From Clostridia bacterium (GTDB lineage Bacteria; Bacillota; Clostridia; Christensenellales; CAG-138): 7,770 nucleotides of DNA. Under the pieces are notes generated by a model that worked only from the letters and a program-made list of their open reading frames with translations, was not told the origin of the DNA and did no database searches. Made by a program: the position numbers and the translations under genes. Shown in pieces: positions 1-5,793 of the stretch; position 1 is the stretch's first letter; each line of letters opens with the position of its first letter. The DNA lies in the NCBI GenBank assembly GCA_016296415.1, contig JAEDJH010000061.1, positions 1 to 7,770 of the forward strand, written 5' to 3'.

Positions 1-5
1 TTTGC

Positions 6-926
6 TTACTGAACCAAATCGCTGGCCGGAGCGATGTATTCGTTCACGAGCGCCGCCACCTTGTCGGCCTTTTCCTCATGCAGCAGATGCCCTGCGTTCC
101 TGACGATGGCGTAGGAGGCGTTTTTTATTGCGGCGTGATACAGCTCGGGCAGTTCCGATGTATGCCACTTGTCCTCGCAGCCCCAGAGTATCAGCACGGG
201 GCATTCGAGCATGCGCAGCTCCTTGAATATGCTTTCCTCGTCATAGCGATAGACGGAGTTTCTGATTATCGTTCTCGACTCTGCGTCGGAGACCGTCTTA
301 TAGCACTCCGCCGAATAGTCGGGCGTCAGGTTAGTGAGGTCAAAGAAGCACTCGCCCAGTATTTTTTCAACCGTTCTCAGGTTATACAGCCTCGATGCGA
401 CGCCGCCGAAGATCGGATTGTCGAGCATACGCACCATAAGCGGCATTTCCGGCGTTATTCCGCCCGGAGAAAGCAAAATTATGTTGCCTATCTTCTCCGG
501 ATGCTGTCTTGCAAGGCAGAGCGCATAGGCGCTGCTCATCGAAAAGCACATGAAGTGCGCCGACTGAAGCCCCACGGCATCCATGAAAAGGTTCAATACC
601 TCGGCATAGTCCTCGATGGCACACTTAAAATTCGTCGGGCGTGACGAGTAGCCGTGTCCGGGCAGGTCAAGTGCGATCACCCTGTAGCCCGCCGAAAGGT
701 ATTTCATAATGTTGCGCCAGGTATATATCGACTGACCGACGGTATGCAGAAGTATCATCGGCTCGCCCGTTCCCATATCTATATAATGAAGCCTCAGCCT
801 TTCGCCGGCGGCGGTGTCCTCCGTCTCCTCATCCGCATTTAATGCGGGGCGTGGCAGTTCTATATCAACATACTCGCCGGTATGCTCCGAGTTTATGTAT
901 TTTTTTACTTCAAGCGCAAGACTCAC
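6..926 (-). CDS. Alpha/beta hydrolase fold protein, substrate unknown
   Basis: A complete 306-residue alpha/beta hydrolase, normal length for the single-domain family. No signal peptide is visible, so it is probably cytoplasmic. The putative triad is Ser129 in the elbow CFSMSS, Asp252 in WGCEDKW and His280 in NAGHLLHEE; the strand-helix element LDLPGHGYS (residues 87-94) is typical. The elbow departs from the usual G-x-S-x-G because both flanking glycines are replaced, and the oxyanion-loop HG is HT at residues 61-62. I chose the GTG start at 924-926 because a GGGAGG site lies 4-5 bases upstream; an in-frame TTG at 969-971 would add 15 residues but has no ribosome site. It follows kinase B after about 150 bases, with a possible promoter of its own, so a link to the polysaccharide unit is unproven. 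Family is secure; the reaction (esterase, lipase, haloalkane-type or other hydrolase) cannot be told. Confidence 0.88.
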   Translation of the reverse strand: MSLALEVKKYINSEHTGEYVDIELPRPALNADEETEDTAAGERLRLHYIDMGTGEPMILLHTVGQSIYTWRNIMKYLSAGYRVIALDLPGHGYSSRPTNFKCAIEDYAEVLNLFMDAVGLQSAHFMCFSMSSAYALCLARQHPEKIGNIILLSPGGITPEMPLMVRMLDNPIFGGVASRLYNLRTVEKILGECFFDLTNLTPDYSAECYKTVSDAESRTIIRNSVYRYDEESIFKELRMLECPVLILWGCEDKWHTSELPELYHAAIKNASYAIVRNAGHLLHEEKADKVAALVNEYIAPASDLVQ

Positions 927-930
927 GCCG

Positions 931-938
931 ATCCTCCC
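931..938 (-). promoter_or_regulatory. Ribosome binding site that fixes the hydrolase start
   Basis: The minus strand reads GGGAGGAT here, a few bases before the GTG at 924-926. It lies inside the longer TTG-initiated reading, so it favours GTG as the true start. Confidence 0.7.
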
Positions 939-943
939 AAAAC

Positions 944-979
944 TGCCGCCAATATTATGCAGCGGCAACAATTATTATA
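944..979 (-). promoter_or_regulatory. Possible promoter and leader hairpin of the hydrolase
   Basis: A perfect TATAAT lies at 974-979, in an AT-rich gap; no convincing -35 box sits 16-18 bases upstream. A start of transcription near 967 would place a TGCCGC / GCGGCA inverted repeat (962-967 and 944-949, 12-base loop) at the very 5' end of the message, just before the ribosome site. The same hairpin is followed by GTTTT and could alternatively weaken read-through from kinase B. Both readings are inference. Confidence 0.3.
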
Positions 980-1075
980 TGATTTTACATTTTAATGTAT
1001 TCATTTGCAATGCTTTACAAGCCACATTTCTGCAAAAACATACATTATTTTGTAAACTTTAGGTTAAGAAGTCCG

Positions 1076-2503
1076 TTACCTCGAGCCCAGATAGGCGTCC
1101 CTTCCGTACGACCTGTAGTTTGCCGGGCTGGTGTCGGATATTGTGTCGGCATAGTTCAGTACGCAGCCCTCTACGTTTATGTCGCACTTGGTAAGATAGC
1201 TTATGCCGTCGAGTATCCTGCTCTTGCTTGCGTAGTCCTGACCGATTACGAAGAAGGCGCAATCAACATACTGTGCAAGCACCGTGGCGTCGGCAAGTAT
1301 CGAGCAGGGGGGCGTGTCGATTATGACGTAGTCGTTTTCCTGACGCATTTTGTCGATAAGCTCCCTCAGCTTGGGCATTGCCGTTACCTCGGAGGCGCCC
1401 TGTACCGCCGTACCCGCAGGGAGAACGGTCAACCCGGGAACGATATTCGTCACCTTGAATTCATCAAGCTCCGCATCGGCAAGAACGTAGTCGCTGATTC
1501 CCTTTTCGTTCGTCCTGCCCATGCTCCTCATAACCGACGAGTTTCTCATGTCGCAGTCCATCAAAGCGACCTTGTTTCCCTTTTTGACGAGGGATATTGC
1601 AAGGTTTATCGCCGTGGTGGTCTTTCCCTCGCCGGATATCGTGCTGGTGAACATCATGACCTTGTAGCCGTTGGTGGTTGCGATCTTATCTATCCTCGTT
1701 CTGACGAGCCTTATCGCATCAATAAAGGTGTTGGGCAGGTTTTTGTTGAGCAAAGTTACCGAAATTCGGCTCTTGTTGGATTTATTTTTGAAGCTGATCC
1801 TCGGTACGGAACCAAGATACTTGATATTTACGATGCGCTGGAGGTCCTCCTTGCTCTTTACCGTGGGCCTTATCAGGGCGATCATCGCCACTATCGCAAC
1901 GCCCAGTACAAGCCCTATTGCCACGCCCGTGGTTATGCTTCCGCGGTAATTGAGCCTGTTGTACGGTTCGCTCGGCACGCCGGTTTCCGAAAGCAGAACG
2001 AGCCTTGTCGTTCCGACGACAAATTCGGCGATGCTCGGATAGTTTTCCATGGCGGAATGAAGCACGTCGTATGCAAGCTGTGCGCTTCCGGACTCCACCT
2101 CGAGCGTGAATATGTTCGTTTGTGGCAGGTATGACGCCTTTATCGCCGGCACGCTGCTTATGTTCAGGTCCTTTGCGATGGTGTTGTTGAGAACTCCGCT
2201 GGATATTATGTACGGGAAGGTCTCGGAAAGCTGTCTCGCCGTTTCGCTGCTGTAATAGGTTGAGGTCTGGCTGTAGCCCGTGCCGATCTGGACGGCAAAC
2301 GTCGCAGAGGCTTTATATGCGGGGTTGTAGGTATAATACCGCCTCACGCAAAGCGCCGCCGGCACGATGATTATAAGTATCAGCACTATATAGAAGCTCC
2401 TTTTCAGCTCCTTGAAAACAACGCCTGCAAGCGACATGATAAATTCCATGCCGCTGTCCTCACGTTCCGCCCTTTCGTGTTTTTTATTCGTCGTTTCGCT
2501 CAT
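1076..2503 (-). CDS. Fused Wzz-type co-polymerase and BY-kinase (kinase B)
   Basis: A 475-residue membrane protein joining an N-terminal Wzz-type chain-length module to a cytoplasmic bacterial tyrosine kinase. Membrane segments lie at about 37-54 and 190-212, leaving an external loop of about 135 residues. The kinase has Walker A SGEGKTT (290-296), Walker A' MDCDMRNSSV (Asp316, Asp318) and Walker B YVIIDTPP (Asp396). The oligomerisation motif is DxxRxxR (262-268), with Asp where the family usually has Glu. The linker keeps the canonical LGSVP (230-234). The tail has a modest tyrosine cluster: Tyr463, Tyr466 and Tyr471 in NYRSYGRDAY. In studied relatives such domains autophosphorylate tail tyrosines and control exopolysaccharide polymerisation and export; the role here is inferred. 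It overlaps kinase A by 20 bases, has an excellent ribosome site, and is the last gene of the operon. Confidence 0.93.
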   Translation of the reverse strand: MSETTNKKHERAEREDSGMEFIMSLAGVVFKELKRSFYIVLILIIIVPAALCVRRYYTYNPAYKASATFAVQIGTGYSQTSTYYSSETARQLSETFPYIISSGVLNNTIAKDLNISSVPAIKASYLPQTNIFTLEVESGSAQLAYDVLHSAMENYPSIAEFVVGTTRLVLLSETGVPSEPYNRLNYRGSITTGVAIGLVLGVAIVAMIALIRPTVKSKEDLQRIVNIKYLGSVPRISFKNKSNKSRISVTLLNKNLPNTFIDAIRLVRTRIDKIATTNGYKVMMFTSTISGEGKTTTAINLAISLVKKGNKVALMDCDMRNSSVMRSMGRTNEKGISDYVLADAELDEFKVTNIVPGLTVLPAGTAVQGASEVTAMPKLRELIDKMRQENDYVIIDTPPCSILADATVLAQYVDCAFFVIGQDYASKSRILDGISYLTKCDINVEGCVLNYADTISDTSPANYRSYGRDAYLGSR

Positions 2504-4064
2504 CGCCGTTCACCTCCTCTGCTGCGGGTGCGGTGCTGTTGTCCGCTTCCTCCGACTGCCTTTCGTTTTTCGGATGGCCGTAGCTGTAGCCGTACCGGCC
2601 GTAGCTGTAGCCGTACCGGTAACCGTATCGGTAGCCGTATTTATAGCCGTAGCCGTAGCCGTGGCGGGGACGCTTTATTCCGAATATGGAATCCTCACCG
2701 AACAGCTTGTACGACTTATAGTCGTTATATATGCAGCCAAGTATCTCGCAGCCCGTCTGTCCTATGGACTCCGCAGCATCGTTTATCTTCCTTGCGGTTG
2801 CGGTATGCTGCCTTACAACGAGCAAAACGCCGTCGGACAATGCGGCAAGGCACTCCGCATCGGGTGCGGCGAAGGTGGGCGGCGAGTCGATTATGACATA
2901 GTCAAAACGCATCTTCGCCTCCTCGATAAAGGCACGCATATTGTCGGATGCGATTATATCGGTGGAGTTCTGCACGGACTTTCTTCCGAGCGCAAGATGC
3001 AGATTGGGTATCGGCTCATACACCATGGCGTTTTCGGTGCTGACCTGCTTGGTAACGAGATCCCTTATATTTCTGCCCGTAAGCACCCTCACGCCGAGCG
3101 TTCTTGCAACGGTGGGCTTTATCATATCGCAGTCCATAAGCAGGACTTTTTTATTGTGCATCGCCATGGAGAGCGCAATATTTACCGAAACGGTGCTCTT
3201 GCCCTCGCCGCTGAGCGTACTCGTTACGAGCAGTACCTTTCCGTTTTTCTCCGAAAAGGTGTTGATTATCCTTGTTCTGATTATACGGTAGGTTTCCACG
3301 AATTTTGCGCTCGTGGTCGGCTTGGATACGAGGATGGGATCCCTGCCTTTTTTATTTCTGCCGACGGAGTATATATGCTCGTGATATACCGTTGCAAAGT
3401 GCTTTACATCCAGCTTTGCCTCAATATCCGATTCATCCTTTATCGTATCGTTCAAAAACGATATTGCGGCAAGCACCGCCACCGATATTGCGGTGATGAT
3501 GAGCGTATATTGGATGGATCTTGAGCGCCTGCTCATGCTGTTGTCTGCAAACACCGGCACGGTCGGCGCCTGAAGCACATCGAGTATTATGTTTGACATG
3601 ACAAGGTCGGATACGACAACGTGCTCCCTGAGCAGACCGTGCAGAAGCTGGAACGCCTCCTTTGGGTGATAGCCTTTGACGCTGACGATTATGAGGTTCG
3701 TTCCCTCCACTCTGCTGCTTGAGACCGTGCCGTTGAAGCGCTCCTCTCCGATGCTGTTTGCCGCAGCCGTCTTGACAACATCGCTGTCTATTATGTAGGA
3801 AAAAACCTCGGCAAGCGATTCCGCCGCATTGAGGTTGGAATATACCGTATTGGATGTTGAGCCCTTGCTCGATACGACAAGCATCGCCGTTGCGGTATAT
3901 GTCGGCACATAGGTTTCGGTTACGTAGATATACGAGCCCAAAAGCGACACCGCAAGCACCATGGCGATTATCCACCATTGCTTTACCAGGTCGAATACTA
4001 TGCTCAGTATATTTATTTTAACCGGCTGTCTTTCGCCTTCAAAAAGTTCGTTTTCCGCTGCCAT
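2484..4064 (-). CDS. Fused Wzz-type co-polymerase and BY-kinase with a long Tyr-Gly tail (kinase A)
   Basis: A 526-residue membrane tyrosine kinase, paralogue of kinase B. Membrane segments lie at about 29-48 and 187-204 around an external loop of about 138 residues. The kinase has an ExxRxxR motif (257-263), Walker A SGEGKST (285-291), Walker A' LLMDCDMIKP (Asp311, Asp313) and Walker B YVIIDSPP (Asp393). The linker that usually reads LGxxP is degenerate (HFATVYHE, 222-229). Residues 470-495 hold 13 tyrosines alternating with Gly, Arg, Lys or Ser, far more than the few YGX repeats of classical CpsD; a strongly acidic tail of about 30 residues follows. The start ATG is 3 bases after the Ig-like gene's stop and in the same frame; the nearest ribosome site, GGAGGT at 4078-4083, is 13 bases away, so coupled translation or re-initiation is likely. 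Expected role: tyrosine-phosphorylation control of exopolysaccharide assembly, acting with kinase B and the phosphatase. Confidence 0.93.
   Translation of the reverse strand: MAAENELFEGERQPVKINILSIVFDLVKQWWIIAMVLAVSLLGSYIYVTETYVPTYTATAMLVVSSKGSTSNTVYSNLNAAESLAEVFSYIIDSDVVKTAAANSIGEERFNGTVSSSRVEGTNLIIVSVKGYHPKEAFQLLHGLLREHVVVSDLVMSNIILDVLQAPTVPVFADNSMSRRSRSIQYTLIITAISVAVLAAISFLNDTIKDESDIEAKLDVKHFATVYHEHIYSVGRNKKGRDPILVSKPTTSAKFVETYRIIRTRIINTFSEKNGKVLLVTSTLSGEGKSTVSVNIALSMAMHNKKVLLMDCDMIKPTVARTLGVRVLTGRNIRDLVTKQVSTENAMVYEPIPNLHLALGRKSVQNSTDIIASDNMRAFIEEAKMRFDYVIIDSPPTFAAPDAECLAALSDGVLLVVRQHTATARKINDAAESIGQTGCEILGCIYNDYKSYKLFGEDSIFGIKRPRHGYGYGYKYGYRYGYRYGYSYGRYGYSYGHPKNERQSEEADNSTAPAAEEVNGDERNDE
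2511..2518 (-). promoter_or_regulatory. Kinase B ribosome site inside the kinase A coding region
   Basis: The minus strand reads AGGAGGTG seven bases before the kinase B ATG. The same bases encode part of the acidic tail of kinase A (EEVNGDE), so the sequence serves two purposes and couples production of the two kinases. Confidence 0.85.
2577..2618 (-). repeat. Perfect 21-bp tandem repeat, two copies, in the tyrosine tail of kinase A
   Basis: Bases 2577-2597 and 2598-2618 are identical. Each copy encodes the heptapeptide RYGYSYG. The neighbouring bases up to about 2657 are imperfect 6- and 12-bp variants of the same TAC-GGC pattern. Because the unit is seven codons, loss or gain of a copy would keep the frame and change the tyrosine number by three. 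Confidence 0.95.
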
Positions 4065-4067
4065 AGC

Positions 4068-4949
4068 TTATTCGTACACCTCCGTCCCGGGTTCTACTAC
4101 CACAATAAGCGGCACGCTGTATCTGTAGCCGTCCTTTGATGTCGTTATGTATTCCACGGTATATATTCCCGGAACCTCCGTATTTACGGACGATCTTACC
4201 TCTATATTGTTTCTCCCGTACATATACGGATTGACCTCCGTGTTGTCTATCGAAACGGAGCGCACGTAGGAGAACGGGTCAAATCCTTCCCCAACCTCGA
4301 TATACTCCAGATATTTACTCAGCTTTGTCTTCGGTGCGGAAGCCGGAACGCTGTAGCTTGCATCCTTTATTTCAAGGTTGAGCGGCAGATACGAGGTATC
4401 GCCCATGCTGTTTGTGACCCTGAATCTCAAATCATATATGCCGGGCTCGTATATCGACATTACGTCCGACTCTATTGTGACCTTTATCTTCTTGGTTATA
4501 TCTCCGTCAATGCAGTCCCACGCCGTTATATGTCCGAGTATGTTTATGTTTATGTCGTACTTGAAGCTCATCGGCTGAGAAAGCTCAAACCTCGGCGGAT
4601 GGTAGTCGGTATAGACGAGCGTTCTCGTCGCCTTTCCCACGTTGTCGCTTGAATCGAATGCGGCATAGGTTACAACGCAGGTGTTTTTATCCACAAACTG
4701 CGATATGCCCTCCACAACGAGCGAGTCCGTTACGTCCCCGTCCTTGTCGTCGCTTGCGGTCATGCCGGCAAGAAGCTCCTCGTCGGTAACGCCTACCTTG
4801 GCATATATCACGTCCGTTTCATAGAATATAACGGGCGCAAGCCCTCCGGAATTGGCCTCAGTATAGCTTCTGTACGCAACAAAGCCTCCGGCGGCACAAA
4901 GCATCACCAGTATAAACAGAATCAGATGGCTCAATTTTTTGATCTTCAT
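4068..4949 (-). CDS. Membrane-anchored extracellular protein with three Ig-like domains
   Basis: A 293-residue protein of unknown function. A short basic N-terminus (MKIKK) is followed by one hydrophobic segment at about 7-25 with no lipobox pattern or clear cleavage site, so it is probably an N-in, C-out anchor. The rest looks like three beta-sandwich modules: about 37-113 (core TASDDKDGDVTDS, then VTYAAFDSSDNVG), 117-194 (TAWDCIDGDITKK, then IYDLRFRVTNSMGD) and 205-287 (PGIYTVEYITTSKDG). The D-x-DGD-(V/I)-T pattern followed by a (Y/F)-x(3-4)-D/N turn is typical of the DUF5011/HYR-like bacterial Ig family. Ribosome site AGGGGGA lies 7 bases before the ATG. It sits 26 bases after the phosphatase and 3 bases before kinase A, so it should be co-expressed with them. 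An adaptor for the kinase outer loops or a glycan-binding protein are guesses from position. Confidence 0.85.
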   Translation of the reverse strand: MKIKKLSHLILFILVMLCAAGGFVAYRSYTEANSGGLAPVIFYETDVIYAKVGVTDEELLAGMTASDDKDGDVTDSLVVEGISQFVDKNTCVVTYAAFDSSDNVGKATRTLVYTDYHPPRFELSQPMSFKYDININILGHITAWDCIDGDITKKIKVTIESDVMSIYEPGIYDLRFRVTNSMGDTSYLPLNLEIKDASYSVPASAPKTKLSKYLEYIEVGEGFDPFSYVRSVSIDNTEVNPYMYGRNNIEVRSSVNTEVPGIYTVEYITTSKDGYRYSVPLIVVVEPGTEVYE

Positions 4950-4975
4950 GGCTGTTCCCCCTGTTTCGGCGCCGC

Positions 4976-5725
4976 TTACTCAAACGGCACGGGTTCAAAC
5001 GAAAGTATCTTTTTGTCTTGAAGCATCAGCTTCGGGTTGGTATTCAAAAGCAGCTCCGCCTCGTCCGCGGAAACCATGGACTTCAGCAGACTTCGCACTT
5101 CGCTCATGGCGGGCGTTCTGACATTGTGCCTGTGGGCGTCGCTTGCAACGGCGTGTATAAGCCGATGCTCGAGCAGCAGGTATGCCGTGTGCTTTGCCTC
5201 CCTGCCGAAATCGCCGAAGAAGCTGCCCCGGTTTATCTGCAGCGCACAGCCCATGCCCGCAAGCTCGGATGCGATCTCGGGAAATTCCTGCATAAAGGCA
5301 TAGCGTTCGGGATGCGCGATCACCGGAACGTAGCCCCGCTTTATCAGCTCCGATATGCGCTCATGCACATAACCTGGGGAATCGTCAAACGCACACTCCG
5401 TAAGCACATAGCGGCTGCCGCCGAGGGTATATATCCTTCCGGCATCCAGCGCATCGGGCACGGATTTGCTGATAAAGACCTCGCTGCCCATTACCACCTT
5501 AACCGGTAAGCCATTCTCGGCTATCTCCCGGCAAAGCTCCCCGTGCAGCTCATTCAGTCTGTCGCTTACGGGGTTGTAAAAGCGCCCTTTCTCCGAATGG
5601 TGGGGCGTTGCGACCATGATCTCCACACCGCTTTCGCTCGCAATCTCCGCCATAAGCACCGACTGCTCCATCGACTGCGACCCATCGTCACAGCCGGGCA
5701 ATATATGCGTATGAATGTCTATCAT
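4976..5725 (-). CDS. cpsB: PHP-family protein-tyrosine phosphatase, CpsB/CapC/YwqE type
   Basis: A 249-residue metal-dependent phosphatase, about the length of characterised CpsB. Metal-site motifs of the PHP fold appear in order: DIHTHILPGCDDG (His5, His7, Asp14), TPHH (His42, His43), GSEV (Glu82), LTE (Glu110), AHPER (His138) and SDAHRHNVR (Asp196, His198). All expected metal ligands seem present, so the enzyme should be active. In studied relatives it is cytoplasmic and removes phosphate from the tyrosine tail of the partner BY-kinase, which matches the two kinases downstream. The ATG is preceded by GGGGGGAG five bases away, and a promoter lies directly upstream, making this the first gene of the operon. 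Family assignment is firm; the symbol reflects the family, not a named locus. Confidence 0.95.
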   Translation of the reverse strand: MIDIHTHILPGCDDGSQSMEQSVLMAEIASESGVEIMVATPHHSEKGRFYNPVSDRLNELHGELCREIAENGLPVKVVMGSEVFISKSVPDALDAGRIYTLGGSRYVLTECAFDDSPGYVHERISELIKRGYVPVIAHPERYAFMQEFPEIASELAGMGCALQINRGSFFGDFGREAKHTAYLLLEHRLIHAVASDAHRHNVRTPAMSEVRSLLKSMVSADEAELLLNTNPKLMLQDKKILSFEPVPFE

Positions 5726-5742
5726 GCGGTCTCCCCCCGTTT

Positions 5743-5771
5743 ATTATAGACCAATGGGCCCGTTAAGTCTA
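5743..5771 (-). promoter_or_regulatory. Promoter of the phosphatase-Ig-kinase operon
   Basis: A sigma-A-like promoter: -35 TAGACT at 5766-5771, 17-base spacer, -10 TATAAT at 5743-5748. The predicted transcription start near 5736 gives a leader of only about 10 bases, which begins inside the G-rich ribosome site. Two short inverted repeats overlap it: CCCGT/ACGGG across the -35 box and GGTCT/AGACC across the -10 box and ribosome site. Either could be an operator, but neither matches one I know. Confidence 0.65.
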
Positions 5772-5793
5772 TACACGGGCACGGTATAAATCG

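Noticed and set aside
498..560. Hydrolase as a catalytically dead pseudo-enzyme
   Set aside because: Although the elbow glycines are missing, the Ser, Asp and His of the triad are all present in their expected places, so loss of activity cannot be claimed.
995..2134. Plus-strand open frame of 379 codons opposite kinase B
   Set aside because: It lies antisense to an unmistakable kinase with intact Walker motifs, has no recognisable domain and no good ribosome site; it results from codon use on the other strand.
2577..2657. The repeat block as a CRISPR-like or intergenic satellite array
   Set aside because: It is in frame within a coding region, has no spacers and is fully explained by the Tyr-Gly tail.
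2412..3524. Plus-strand open frame of 370 codons opposite kinase A, with a repetitive Val/Ala stretch
   Set aside because: The repetitive stretch is simply the complement of the tyrosine-glycine tail, and the frame is antisense to the kinase.
4062..4070. Stop-codon read-through producing an Ig-like/kinase fusion
   Set aside because: The Ig-like C-terminus should be outside the cell while the kinase N-terminus is inside, so a read-through product would have incompatible topology; re-initiation explains the junction better.
5018..5509. Plus-strand open frame opposite the phosphatase
   Set aside because: No domain features; fully covered by a well-supported PHP phosphatase on the minus strand.
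5768..5793. TATAC/GTATA hairpin as a terminator of the ABC exporter gene
   Set aside because: The stem is only five AT-rich pairs and no T-run follows, so it is not a credible intrinsic terminator.
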